From PALSA-612 sp963704335 (GTDB lineage Bacteria > Actinomycetota > Thermoleophilia > Gaiellales > Gaiellaceae): 64,000 nt of DNA. Each line of letters begins with the position of its first letter. Positions within the stretch are counted from its first letter, which is position 1. Location: contig OY969889.1 of assembly GCA_963704335.1 (NCBI GenBank), positions 2,728,001 through 2,792,000 of the forward strand, in the 5' to 3' direction. The notes beneath the pieces are model-generated. The model was not told the origin of the DNA and searched no databases. It was given only the letters and a program-made list of their open reading frames with translations. Below are positions 35,349 through 43,932 of the stretch, one piece after another. A program made the translations under genes and the position numbers.

Positions 35349-36416
35349 AGCAACACGCTTCAAGACCACGACGTAACCCTGTTTCTCGAAAGCGCAGAAA
35401 GCACCGGCATCGTCGACGTCGTCGCCATCGAGGAGCTCGCAGAAGAGCTGGATCTCGGCGACGACGAGCTTGCCATGGTCCGGGCCGAGCTGGAAGCGCG
35501 CGGAGTCGAGATCGCATCCGCGCCGGCTACGCCCGAGGACGATGAGCGCGAGCTGAACCTCGAGCCGGAGGCGGCTGCGAGCGTCGACTCGCTCAGGCAG
35601 TTCATGAACGACATCGGAAAGCACGCGCTGCTGACCGCAGCCGAAGAGGTCGCGCTGGCCAAGAGAGTGGAGCGCGGCGACAAGAGCGCAAAGGAGCGCA
35701 TGATCAACTCCAACCTGCGACTCGTCGTCTCGATCGCCACGCGTTACCAGGGGCACGACGTGCCACTGGGCGACCTCATACAGGAGGGCACGCTCGGCCT
35801 CAACCGGGCCGTCGAGAAGTTCGACTGGCGCCGGGGCTTCAAGTTCTCCACGTACGCGACATGGTGGATCCGGCAGGCCTGCCAGCGCGCCATCTCCAAC
35901 CAGTCGCAGACCATCCGAATCCCTGCGCACGTTCACGAGCGCCGGCTGAAGCTCGCTCGATTGCGTCGGGAGCTCGAGGCGAAGCACGGGCGCGAGCCCA
36001 CAGTTGAGGAGCTGGCGGCAGCGTCCGGTTACAAGCTCGTTCACGTCGATGAAGCGCTCGGCGCCGTCCAGGCGTCCGTCTCGCTCAATCAGACCATCGG
36101 CAGCGATGGCGCGGGCGAGCTAGGCGAGCTCTTCGCCGATCCCGGGGCTGAGGACCCGATCGAGGCAGCCGGGACGACGCTGCGAGGGCAGGCTGTCCGG
36201 GCAGCGCTCGGCAGGCTGCCCGAGCTCGAACGACAGGTGCTGGAGCTCCGTTTCGGCTTCGCCGGCGAGCAGAAGTCGCTGGAGGCGATCGAGCGGGAGC
36301 TCGGAATCACCCGATCGCGCGCGAAAGTCCTCGAGCAGGAGGCATTCGCGCGACTCGAACGCGAGCTGGAGGGCCTCGTCGAAGTCGACGAAGCCGAGCT
36401 CGCGGACTCGGCGTAG
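35346..36416 (+). CDS. Sigma-70 family RNA polymerase sigma factor, primary-like (group 1/2)
   Basis: A 356-residue sigma factor from the ATC at 35346, or 368 residues from a GTG at 35310 that lacks a ribosome-binding site. Region 1.2 (SVDSLRQFMNDIGKHALLTA), region 2 (NLRLVVSIATRY, FDWRRGFKFSTYATWWIRQA), region 3 (HVHERRLKLARLRREL) and region 4 (LPELERQVLELRFGF) are present. The region 4 recognition helix (TRSRAKVLEQEAFARL) differs from the TRERIRQIE of housekeeping SigA, so this is probably a group 2 alternative sigma factor. An acidic N-terminal segment of about 75 residues precedes region 1.2. A perfect 11 bp hairpin follows the stop. Confidence 0.9.
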   Translation: MSNTLQDHDVTLFLESAESTGIVDVVAIEELAEELDLGDDELAMVRAELEARGVEIASAPATPEDDERELNLEPEAAASVDSLRQFMNDIGKHALLTAAEEVALAKRVERGDKSAKERMINSNLRLVVSIATRYQGHDVPLGDLIQEGTLGLNRAVEKFDWRRGFKFSTYATWWIRQACQRAISNQSQTIRIPAHVHERRLKLARLRRELEAKHGREPTVEELAAASGYKLVHVDEALGAVQASVSLNQTIGSDGAGELGELFADPGAEDPIEAAGTTLRGQAVRAALGRLPELERQVLELRFGFAGEQKSLEAIERELGITRSRAKVLEQEAFARLERELEGLVEVDEAELADSA

Positions 36417-36425
36417 TACGCAGCC

Positions 36426-36458
36426 CGTCACCGTGCGAATCGCATCAGCACGGTGACG
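36426..36458. terminator. Bidirectional hairpin between converging genes
   Basis: A perfect 11 bp inverted repeat (CGTCACCGTGC / GCACGGTGACG) with an 11 nt loop. It begins 9 bp after the sigma stop and spans the 3' end of the oppositely directed small membrane gene. Position between two converging genes suits a shared terminator, although no T-tract is present on either side. Confidence 0.5.
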
Positions 36459-36613
36459 AGGCCTGCGGCGCCGAATGCGAGCGCCGCCAGCGCAGTCAGC
36501 CAGGCGGCGTTCACGTCCAGGCCGGCGCCGCGAAGCAGCCACGTCACGCCGATGGCGATGAACGCCAGCCCGAAGGCCAGATGGCCGACGCCGATCCTCA
36601 CGTGACTACCCAC
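36428..36613 (-). CDS. Small two-helix membrane protein
   Basis: A 61-residue protein with two hydrophobic helices (about residues 8-27 and 35-57), similar in layout to the LiaF-type membrane modules. Its ATG overlaps the stop of the PspC-domain gene by 8 nt, so it is the last gene of that envelope-stress unit. Its 3' end lies inside the terminator hairpin. Function unknown; a helper of the PspC protein is the natural inference. Confidence 0.65.
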   Translation of the reverse strand: MGSHVRIGVGHLAFGLAFIAIGVTWLLRGAGLDVNAAWLTALAALAFGAAGLVTVLMRFAR

Positions 36614-37757
36614 GGCTCACCTGCACATCTCCGAACCCCATTTCCACGTCGATCACGAGCGCCCCTTGCCCGGCGGCGCCCCTCCTGTAGCGGAGGCTTT
36701 CGTCCCAGCCGTTGGCCGTGCGGCCATCAGGAAGCGAGATCTCGCCGGCATCGACGTGCGCGTCGACGACGAGCGATTGTGCCCTTGGCACGAAGACCAT
36801 CAACGACCCGATGCCGAGCTCGACCTCTACCCGCCGCGTCTTTCCGTCGAGCGGCACGTTCCTCAGGTCGACTGTCAGTTCGCCGATGCCGTGGTCGTAC
36901 TTCGACTCGAGCGCTACAAGCGTCGCCGGGGAGAACGTCTCCTCGCCGACACCGTCCTCGATCAGCGGTTCGACAGCCGCAGCTGTGAGCAAGGCGCAGG
37001 TCAGCACAAACCCGACAACGAACAGCCAGAGGGCGCGTCCGACGACGGACGCGAGCACGAGCCCTGCGCCGACAACGACCAGCGCGGCAGCAAGCACGAC
37101 GCTCGCCGAGGCGTCGAACCAGCCCGACAGGCTGCCGGCGATCACGAGCGCGACGCCGATCGACAGCAGGCTCAAGACTCCGGCCGTAATCGGGCGGCGG
37201 CTGCTCGAGGGGGCGGCCGAAGCCGCCCCCTCTGCGCCGTAGGTCTCGACGGGGCTCTCGACGCTCCCGGCCCCGGCAGGAACCGCTCCCTCGGGGGGTG
37301 CTGAAGTGGGCGGAGGCGGTGGAGCCGCAGCTGGGACGGACGGTCCCCCGGACGGATCGTCGCGGACGAGGAGCCAGATCCCCCCGCCGATCAGAGCCAA
37401 GGCCGCGACGACCTGAAAGCCGTCGTCGAAGCCGTGCCAGCCGAACAAGAGACCCACCCCGAGCGCGAGCGCCGCGAGAGCCGCGATTGTCCAGGGATCC
37501 ACCCCGTGGGCGTCGCCGCGCACCGAGATCTCGCCCTTCGGCATGACGAGCCAGCACACGAGGTAAAGCAGAATCCCGATCCCTCCTACGAAGGCGAGGA
37601 GGACGAACGCGATCCGGACGATTGTCGGGTCGACTCCGAGGTAATGGCCGATGCCGGCGGCCACGCCTGCGATCTTCCGGTCCGGCGTGCGCACGAGCCG
37701 CTGTGGGCGCGAGGCCGCCCCGCCGGTGGGCATCTCCGGTGTGGTCGTTTCGCTCAT
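36606..37757 (-). CDS. PspC-domain membrane protein with LiaF-like C-terminus
   Basis: A 383-residue protein. The N-terminal PspC domain has LVRTPDRKIAGVAAGIGHYLGVDP followed by one membrane helix; several further helices, a proline-rich linker (about residues 140-185) and a C-terminal beta domain follow. That domain (DLRNVPLDG, VEVELGIGSLMVFVP) resembles the LiaF/DUF2154 repeat-beta domain of envelope-stress sensors. The ATG at 37757 is preferred; an in-frame start 12 codons earlier is possible. It is divergent from a PspC-domain histidine kinase gene, with 129 bp between the starts. Confidence 0.82.
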   Translation of the reverse strand: MSETTTPEMPTGGAASRPQRLVRTPDRKIAGVAAGIGHYLGVDPTIVRIAFVLLAFVGGIGILLYLVCWLVMPKGEISVRGDAHGVDPWTIAALAALALGVGLLFGWHGFDDGFQVVAALALIGGGIWLLVRDDPSGGPSVPAAAPPPPPTSAPPEGAVPAGAGSVESPVETYGAEGAASAAPSSSRRPITAGVLSLLSIGVALVIAGSLSGWFDASASVVLAAALVVVGAGLVLASVVGRALWLFVVGFVLTCALLTAAAVEPLIEDGVGEETFSPATLVALESKYDHGIGELTVDLRNVPLDGKTRRVEVELGIGSLMVFVPRAQSLVVDAHVDAGEISLPDGRTANGWDESLRYRRGAAGQGALVIDVEMGFGDVQVSRG

Positions 37758-37886
37758 GTCTCGATCGTTGCGCCCAGGCTGTCGTGTCGCCATCAGCAGT
37801 TCCCACGGTTGTTCCCCGAGGCCGTCAGGGTCAACTCAGGGTAAGTACCGAGGGTCTTTCGCGGTATTCGCTGGAATGATCAGGTC

Positions 37887-39068
37887 GTGGCCACCGCCGT
37901 GCATTCCAGCGCTCTGGACCGCGTCCCGGCCCTCGACGCGGAGCACCGACTCCTGGCCGGAGTAGCAGCCGGGATCGCGGGCGGGATCGGAGTGGCGCCG
38001 ACGGTCGTGCGGGCCGCCTTCGTAGCGCTCGCCGCGGCGGGCGGGTTCGGGATCGTCCTCTACATCGGTGCCTGGGCACTCATGTTGTGGACCGGTCGAG
38101 GGAGAGGCCGTGGCATGCCCGAGGAAGGTCTCGGGCCGCCGGACCGCGTCCTCGCCACCGCGCTCGTGACCGTCGGGCTCCTGCTCCTCGTCCAGACGAT
38201 CGGGCTCGGCTTCGATCCCTCGGTCTCGCTGCCGCTCGTGCTGGTCGGGCTCGGTTTGCTGGTCACCTGGCACCGCTACGGCATGGAGACATTCGTCACC
38301 GGGCGGGACGCGGCTGCGCGAATCGCGCTGGGCCTCGTTCTCGCGGGGGTGGGGATCGCGGGGCTGATCGCGCTCAATGTCGACCTGGCGGCCGCCCGCG
38401 ACGCCGCCCTGCTCACGGCTGCGGTCGTGGGAGGCCTCGCCCTCGTCGCGGCGCCCGCCATCGCGGGGCTCGTACGCGACCTTATCGCGGAGCGACGGGA
38501 GCGCATCCGCTCGGAGGAGCGTGCGCGCGTCGCTGCGCACCTACACGACTCCGTTCTCCAGACGCTCGCGCTCATCCAGCGCTCCGGCGGCGATCCCGCG
38601 ACGTCCGCGGCGCTCGCCCGGCGGCAGGAGCGAGAGCTCCGGGCGTGGCTCTACGGTGCGGACCACGATCGGCGCGCAGGCACTGTGCGAGCGGTGCTCG
38701 AGGACGTCTGCGCAGAGGTCGAGGAGCTCCACGGCATCCCGGTCGAGCTCGTCGTAGTCGGTGGTGACGCGCCGGCCGGCTCGCGCGTGGTCGAGGCGAT
38801 GGGCGCGGTGCGCGAGGCCCTCGTCAACGCCGCGCGGCACGCCGACACGGACCGTATCGACGTCTACGCCGAGACGGGGCCTGACGGTCTCAGCGTGTAC
38901 GTGCGCGACACCGGTCGAGGCTTCGCGCCCGAGGCGGTCCCTCCGGACCGAGCCGGACTACGAGAGTCGGTGGTCGGGCGCATGGAGCGCCTCGGAGGCA
39001 CGGCGGCAGTGACGTCGGCTCCCGGCGAGGGGACCGAGGTCGAGCTCCGCCTGCCAGAAGGCACGTGA
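37887..39068 (+). CDS. PspC-domain NarL-type histidine kinase
   Basis: A 393-residue sensor kinase. An N-terminal PspC module (LDAEHRLLAGVAAGIAGGIGVAP) leads into about five membrane helices, then a HisKA_3 phosphoacceptor segment (ARVAAHLHDSVLQTLALIQR, His in AHLHDS) and an HATPase domain with N-box EALVNAARHA and G-box DTGRGF. It probably senses envelope stress through its membrane part. GTG start. The stop overlaps the ATG of the response regulator gene (TGATG). Confidence 0.9.
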   Translation: MATAVHSSALDRVPALDAEHRLLAGVAAGIAGGIGVAPTVVRAAFVALAAAGGFGIVLYIGAWALMLWTGRGRGRGMPEEGLGPPDRVLATALVTVGLLLLVQTIGLGFDPSVSLPLVLVGLGLLVTWHRYGMETFVTGRDAAARIALGLVLAGVGIAGLIALNVDLAAARDAALLTAAVVGGLALVAAPAIAGLVRDLIAERRERIRSEERARVAAHLHDSVLQTLALIQRSGGDPATSAALARRQERELRAWLYGADHDRRAGTVRAVLEDVCAEVEELHGIPVELVVVGGDAPAGSRVVEAMGAVREALVNAARHADTDRIDVYAETGPDGLSVYVRDTGRGFAPEAVPPDRAGLRESVVGRMERLGGTAAVTSAPGEGTEVELRLPEGT

Positions 39069-39700
39069 TGCGTCGCGTGGTCGTGGTCGACGACCACGAG
39101 CTCGTACGCGCCGGCGTGCGTACCGAACTCGCCGGCCGCGTCGCCGTCATCGGAGAAGCCGGCGACGTGCTCGAGGCGATCGACGTGATCGCGCGAGAGC
39201 GGCCGGAGGTCGTTTTGCTCGACGTTCACCTGCCCGGCGGCGGGGGCGCAGCCGTCATCGCGGGCACCCTCGAGCAGGGTGTCGAGACGGTCTTTCTCGC
39301 ATTGTCGGTGTCAGACGCCGCCGAGGACGTCGTCGGGGTGATCCGGGCGGGAGCTCGCGGGTACGTCACGAAGGCCATCTCGGGCGACGAGCTCGTGCTC
39401 GCGATCGAGCGCGTCGCGGCCGGTGACGCGGTGTTCTCTCCCCGGCTGGCCGGCTTCGTGCTCGATGCGTTCGCAGCCGAGCCACCCACGACGATCGACC
39501 CCGAGCTCGACCGGCTCACGGCCCGCGAGCGCGAGGTGATGCGCCTCCTTGCGCGCGGCTACGCATACAAGGAGATCGCCCGGCGCCTGTCGATCTCGAT
39601 CAAGACCGTCGAGACGCACGCTTCCTCGGTACTCCGGAAGCTTCAGCTCTCGAGCCGGAACGAGCTGGCGAGCTGGGCGGCGCGGCGCAGGTTGCTTTAG
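39068..39700 (+). CDS. LuxR/NarL-family response regulator
   Basis: A 210-residue regulator with a receiver domain (VVVVDDHELV, phosphoacceptor Asp in VVLLDVHLPGG, Lys in YVTKAI) and a C-terminal LuxR helix-turn-helix (LTAREREVMRLLARGYAYKEIARRLSISIKTVETH). Its ATG overlaps the kinase stop by 1 nt, so the pair is translationally coupled. Likely targets are the divergent PspC/LiaF-like genes, by analogy with LiaRS-type circuits. Confidence 0.92.
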   Translation: MRRVVVVDDHELVRAGVRTELAGRVAVIGEAGDVLEAIDVIARERPEVVLLDVHLPGGGGAAVIAGTLEQGVETVFLALSVSDAAEDVVGVIRAGARGYVTKAISGDELVLAIERVAAGDAVFSPRLAGFVLDAFAAEPPTTIDPELDRLTAREREVMRLLARGYAYKEIARRLSISIKTVETHASSVLRKLQLSSRNELASWAARRRLL

Positions 39701-39772
39701 GGCAAGGAGGCAGCAGGTTGCCGGTCGTGATCGCATTTGTAATGATCGTCACCTGCTGTAGTCAAAGGACGT

Positions 39773-40705
39773 ATGAGCACGTTCCTCGACGACGTCGCCC
39801 GCTCGCTGGCGCAGCCGATGCCGCGCAGGCGCGCCGTGCGCGTGCTTGGCGGTGCACTCGCGTCGGTGGCAGTGTCGGGCGTCATTTCGCGCAGCGCGCG
39901 CGCCGCTCTCGGCCAAGCACCAAACCCCTGCGACTGCACGATTCCAGCAGGGTCTCCCCCCTCGACCCAATGCGGGATTCGCCGCGGCGCGGGCTGCACC
40001 AAGGTGTGCTGCGTCACGGCCAGCAACCTTCCGAAGTGCTGTCAGTGGCCCGGGGTCGACCACACCTTTCCCAACAGCAGCGCCTACCTCTGTATCAACA
40101 AGCCCAACAGCGGTCCGGGCTTCGAGGCGCACACGATCTGCTGCTGCCCGGCGAACACCCGCTGCGGTTCTCCGATTCCGGGACAACTACCCTGCATCGC
40201 GTGTCCCACCGGACGACGGCCTTGCGGCCACAAGTGCTGCGACACGGGTAAGTACTGCGCAAACGACCGCCTCTCGCTCTGTTGTCGAAAGAGCGAGACC
40301 CGCTGCGGCCGGGTGTGCTGCCAGCGGGGCTCATGTGCAGACTCGAAAACCTCGCTTTGCTGCCAGCCAGGTCAGACGCGATGCGGCCGGAACTGCTGCC
40401 ACCCTAGCCAGGTGTGCTCCGGCGGGTCGTGCCGCTGCGCGAGCGGCTGGCGGAAGTGCGGACCTGACCTCTGCTGCGACAAGAGGATCGAAGTGTGTGC
40501 GCCAGCTGGTGAGCAGCGCACGGATCCCTACTGCTGTCCGAGGTACCAGTGGAACGCACAGTCGTCGGCGTGCTGCCCGCGCTACACGTACCCCAGCGGC
40601 AACGGCTGCTGCTCACTGTCGATCACGAACAAGAACTGCTGCGCGGGGGTGACGTGCCTGGCTGGAACGACGTGCGTCAACGGCTCCTGCCGTCGCCTGG
40701 CCTGA
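39773..40705 (+). CDS. Tat-exported protein with 48 cysteines
   Basis: A 310-residue protein with a twin-arginine signal (PRRRAVRVLGGALASVAVSG, cleaved near ARA) and a mature part in which 48 residues are cysteine. Cysteines recur as C-C pairs in a repeated unit of the type RCGR-x-CC-(4-7)-C-(4-8)-LCC, at least four times between residues 140 and 230. This resembles granulin- or toxin-like disulfide knots, but no specific family is recognised. Tat export would let it fold before translocation, or simply avoid Sec. The gene 19 bp downstream encodes a MauE-thioredoxin-thioredoxin fusion, a likely disulfide partner. Function is unknown. Confidence 0.85.
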   Translation: MSTFLDDVARSLAQPMPRRRAVRVLGGALASVAVSGVISRSARAALGQAPNPCDCTIPAGSPPSTQCGIRRGAGCTKVCCVTASNLPKCCQWPGVDHTFPNSSAYLCINKPNSGPGFEAHTICCCPANTRCGSPIPGQLPCIACPTGRRPCGHKCCDTGKYCANDRLSLCCRKSETRCGRVCCQRGSCADSKTSLCCQPGQTRCGRNCCHPSQVCSGGSCRCASGWRKCGPDLCCDKRIEVCAPAGEQRTDPYCCPRYQWNAQSSACCPRYTYPSGNGCCSLSITNKNCCAGVTCLAGTTCVNGSCRRLA

Positions 40706-40724
40706 GCGATCGATCGCGCAGCCC

Positions 40725-42155
40725 ATGATCCCTGCCCTCGCCCTCGTCTCACGCCTCATCCTCGCCGTCGTCTTTGCGGTCGCGGGAGCGGCCAAGCTGG
40801 CGGATCGTCGCGGCACGCGCCAGGCCGTCACTGACTTCGGCGCTCCCAAGGAGCTCACCGGGCTGCTGGCGATCGTCATCCCGCTCGCCGAGCTGACCGT
40901 CGCGTGCCTGCTCGTGTTTCCTGCTACGGCCGTCGCAGGGGCGATCGGCGCGCTCGCGCTGCTCCTGATCTTCAGCGCCGCGATCACCTGGAGTCTCGCC
41001 CACGGCCGAGCGCCGGATTGCCACTGCTTCGGCCAGCTGCGCTCTACGCCGACGAGCTGGAGGACCCTTGGCCGAAACGGCGCTCTCGGGGCGATCGCAC
41101 TCCTTGCCTTGGTCGGCAGCCTCATCAATCCGAGCTGGAGCGCGGGCGCCGAGCTCGACGACCTGGGCACAGCTCAGCTGGTGACGATGGCCCTCGCCGC
41201 CGTCTCGATCGCGCTCCTGGCCGGCTGTGCCTTAGTCGTGCTTTCACTGCTGCGGTCGTACGGGCGCGTGCTCGTGCGGCTCGAGCGGCTCGAGGCTGCC
41301 GTCGAGGGAGCCGGCATCGCGCTCGGCGACGGAGACGAGCCACCTGCTGTCGGCCTCGAGCCGGGCACCCCGGCCCCCGCATTCAACGTGCGGTCGCCCA
41401 ATGGGCAGGGCGTGACCCTCGACGGGCTCCTTTCCCCAGGTCTCCCGCTGCTGCTCGTCTTCACGAGCCACAATTGTGCGGCCTGTCACGCGCTGCTGCC
41501 GAGGATCGCCGAGTGGCAACGCGAGCATGGCGATCGGCTGACGACCGCGGTCGCGGTTGATCGAGCCTCTGAAGAGCTCGCGACGGAAGCCGAACTCACG
41601 CACGTTCTCGTCGACGACGAGCTCCGCATCTCCGCAGCTTTCGGGGCCCACGAGACTCCAAGCGCGGTGCTCATCGCTCCCGATGGGTCGATCGCCAGCT
41701 GGGTCGCGAGCGGTGCTGAATGGATCGAGCAGCTCGTCGACCAGCCCGCCGAGCAAGGGCTGCCCCCCGGAACAGCCGTGCCCTCGCTCGAGCTTCTCTC
41801 GCTCGCCGGCGAGGCGGTCTCGCTGGAGAGCTTCCGCGGACGGGACACCCTGCTTTTGTTCTGGAACCCGGACTGCGGCTTCTGCCGCTCGATGCACGAT
41901 GACCTGATCGACTGGGAGCGACGCAGTGCAAACGGCCGGGCACTGCGCCTGGCCATCGTCTCTTCGGGCGACGAGGAACGCACGCGTGCCGAAGGCTTCG
42001 GCTCGACGGTACTCCTGGACAAGGACTTCCGCGCCGGCTCCGTCTTCGGAATCGACGGGACGCCAATGGCGGTCTTGCTCGGGGCCGACGGGCTCATCGT
42101 TTCCCCCGTCTCCGCCGGGGCCGACGCGGTGCTCGCGCTCGTGAACGCTTCGTAA
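40725..42155 (+). CDS. MauE-thioredoxin-thioredoxin membrane fusion
   Basis: A 476-residue protein. Residues 1-140 are a four-helix MauE/DoxX-type membrane domain with a C99-H-C101 pair in PDCHCFG, followed by one more helix (about 148-175). Residues 205-345 form a TlpA/MauD-like thioredoxin domain with C251-A-A-C254 (SHNCAACH). Residues 350-476 form a second one with C384-G-F-C387 (NPDCGFCR). MauE and MauD serve disulfide formation in the Tat-exported methylamine dehydrogenase small subunit. Here both functions are fused, with a duplicated thioredoxin, next to a 48-cysteine exported protein, so a dedicated oxidative-folding role is inferred. Confidence 0.85.
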   Translation: MIPALALVSRLILAVVFAVAGAAKLADRRGTRQAVTDFGAPKELTGLLAIVIPLAELTVACLLVFPATAVAGAIGALALLLIFSAAITWSLAHGRAPDCHCFGQLRSTPTSWRTLGRNGALGAIALLALVGSLINPSWSAGAELDDLGTAQLVTMALAAVSIALLAGCALVVLSLLRSYGRVLVRLERLEAAVEGAGIALGDGDEPPAVGLEPGTPAPAFNVRSPNGQGVTLDGLLSPGLPLLLVFTSHNCAACHALLPRIAEWQREHGDRLTTAVAVDRASEELATEAELTHVLVDDELRISAAFGAHETPSAVLIAPDGSIASWVASGAEWIEQLVDQPAEQGLPPGTAVPSLELLSLAGEAVSLESFRGRDTLLLFWNPDCGFCRSMHDDLIDWERRSANGRALRLAIVSSGDEERTRAEGFGSTVLLDKDFRAGSVFGIDGTPMAVLLGADGLIVSPVSAGADAVLALVNAS

Positions 42156-42173
42156 CCGCCCGGCGCTGGGCGG
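42156..42173 (+). terminator. Small GC hairpin after the MauE-Trx gene
   Basis: CCGCCC and GGGCGG, separated by 6 nt, form a short stem directly after the TAA stop of the fusion gene and 15 bp before the next ATG. It lacks a T-tract and is at best a weak terminator or attenuator before the metalloprotease gene. Confidence 0.25.
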
Positions 42174-42187
42174 TGTAACTCTGTGGC

Positions 42188-43357
42188 ATGCGTGTATTCG
42201 TCGCGGCTGCGACCCTCTCGCTGCTGCTCGCAGCCACATCGGGCAGCGCGGCGATCGGAGAGCAGCGGATCGGGCTCGTACTGGCAACCTGGGGACCACA
42301 GCCCGTCACCGTCGAGGAAGCCCGCGCTGCCGTCGCAGAAACCGTGGCCTACATCCGCGACGCGTCGTTCGGCAAGACGTCGCTATCGGTCGAGGTGATC
42401 GGTTGGACGCGTGCGCTCCCGAGACGCCCGACCGGCTGCGACACGCAGGGTGTCCACGAGACGATCCGCAGCTCCGTCGACCTCCGACGATTCACCCTGG
42501 TCGCGTACCTCCTCCCGGGCATGGACTGCCCTTGGGGCGGTGCGTACTACCCGCCGGGAGTCTGGATGCTCGGGAAGATCTCGAAGAATCTCTTCGCCCA
42601 CGAGTTGGGGCACAACTACGGCGTACGAGAGGAGGGCCCGTCCTGGATCTGCGGCGCCCGCTGCCGCGCGGAGAACTACTGGAGCCCGTACAGCGTCATG
42701 GGGCACGGCAGCGGGCATTTCAATGCCTTCGAGAAGTGGCGATTCGGGTGGATCGCGCGCGAGGGCCCGGCTCTCGTGAACGGCGAGTACAAAATCGCGC
42801 GGATCGATCGTCACTCTGAGCTCCCCCACGCCCTCTACGTCGTGTCGGGAGCGGATGAGTACTGGATCGAGTACCGGCCAGAGGTTCCGTGGCCGGTCGT
42901 ACACGCTGGTGCGAACGATGCGCGAAGCACTCCCAGCCGTTTCCCTCAGCGCAACCTCTTGCTCGAGCGTGCCCGGAGCGCGAAGTTCTCGGTGCCGAAC
43001 GCTTTCGAAGTGGCCATGGTCGGCTCGGATCCGGCGCAGGCGACGCTTCGCTTCCGCTGGACCGACCGAGCCCGACCTACCCGCCCGCGCATCGACGCCA
43101 TCGTGTCGGGCCGCTGGGTGACGCTTCAGTTTCCCGCCACGGATACGGGCAGCGGTGTCGACCGTTACGAGGTCGCGATCGGAGCACGTTATCGCGCCTC
43201 AATAGCCACGACGGAGGTCGTGGATGGAGAGCTCTCCGGCCACGAGCCGGTCCAACGACTTCGCCTGCCGCGAGGAGCTCACCGCGTTGTCGTGACGGCG
43301 ATCGACCGGGCCGGCAATCGCGGTCCCGCCGCTGCGCGTCTGGTGCGCGTGCGGTGA
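42188..43357 (+). CDS. Exported M11 (gametolysin-like) metalloprotease
   Basis: A 389-residue protein with a signal peptide (about residues 1-22). The zinc motif is FAHELGHNYGV (HExxHxxG), and the Met-turn follows in SVMGHGSGHFNAFEKWRFGW, typical of M11/gametolysin metzincins. Four cysteines near the active site (CDTQG, MDCPWG, WICGARC) may form disulfides. The C-terminal 90 residues form an Ig/fibronectin-like beta domain (DTGSGVDRYEVAI). The stop overlaps the GTG of the ECF sigma gene, so expression of protease and sigma factor is coupled. Confidence 0.87.
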   Translation: MRVFVAAATLSLLLAATSGSAAIGEQRIGLVLATWGPQPVTVEEARAAVAETVAYIRDASFGKTSLSVEVIGWTRALPRRPTGCDTQGVHETIRSSVDLRRFTLVAYLLPGMDCPWGGAYYPPGVWMLGKISKNLFAHELGHNYGVREEGPSWICGARCRAENYWSPYSVMGHGSGHFNAFEKWRFGWIAREGPALVNGEYKIARIDRHSELPHALYVVSGADEYWIEYRPEVPWPVVHAGANDARSTPSRFPQRNLLLERARSAKFSVPNAFEVAMVGSDPAQATLRFRWTDRARPTRPRIDAIVSGRWVTLQFPATDTGSGVDRYEVAIGARYRASIATTEVVDGELSGHEPVQRLRLPRGAHRVVVTAIDRAGNRGPAAARLVRVR

Positions 43358-43932
43358 CCGAGCCTGCGCTTAGGGCCGTTCCGGAGCCTCCTCCCGAAGA
43401 GGCCGACCTCATCGAGCGAGCGCGCAAGGGCGATCACGGCGCATACGCGACGCTTGTCCGGAGCCACGAGCAGGCTGCCTTTCGCGTCGCGTTCGCGATC
43501 GTCAGGTCGGCAGCGGATGCCGAGGACGTCGCGCAGGAGGCGTTCGTGAAGGCCTATCGCTCTTTGGAACGCTTCCGTACCGGAGCACCGTTTCGACCGT
43601 GGCTGCTCCGGATCGTCGGCAACGAGGCTCGCAACGCGCAGCGCGCTTCGGGGAGAAGGGCGTTTCACGAACGCCGCGCGGGCATGCTCGAACCTGTTCG
43701 CACGACCACGGGGCCTGACGACGAGCTGGTCGAGCGCGACGACCGCAGCCGAATTCTCGCGGCGGTGGACGCGTTGCCCGAGGGCGAGCGTACGGCGATC
43801 GTGGCGCGCTACTTCATCGGGCTCTCGGACGCCGAAGCCGCCGCTGCGCTGGGTGTGGCCCGCGCGACGATGAAGATGCGGGCCTGGCGCGGGCTGAGGC
43901 GACTGAGACCGGATCTGGAGGAGGAGCTATGA
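43354..43932 (+). CDS. ECF-type sigma factor
   Basis: A 192-residue sigma factor with region 2 (HEQAAFRVAFAIVRSAADAEDVAQEAFVKAYRS, then FRTGAPFRPWLLRIVGNEARN) and region 4 (LPEGERTAIVARYFIGLSDAEAAAALGVARATMKMRAWRGLRRL). The GTG start overlaps the protease stop (GTGA), and the stop overlaps the next ATG (ATGA). Partner anti-sigma activity is expected from the downstream membrane protein. Confidence 0.92.
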   Translation: MTEPALRAVPEPPPEEADLIERARKGDHGAYATLVRSHEQAAFRVAFAIVRSAADAEDVAQEAFVKAYRSLERFRTGAPFRPWLLRIVGNEARNAQRASGRRAFHERRAGMLEPVRTTTGPDDELVERDDRSRILAAVDALPEGERTAIVARYFIGLSDAEAAAALGVARATMKMRAWRGLRRLRPDLEEEL

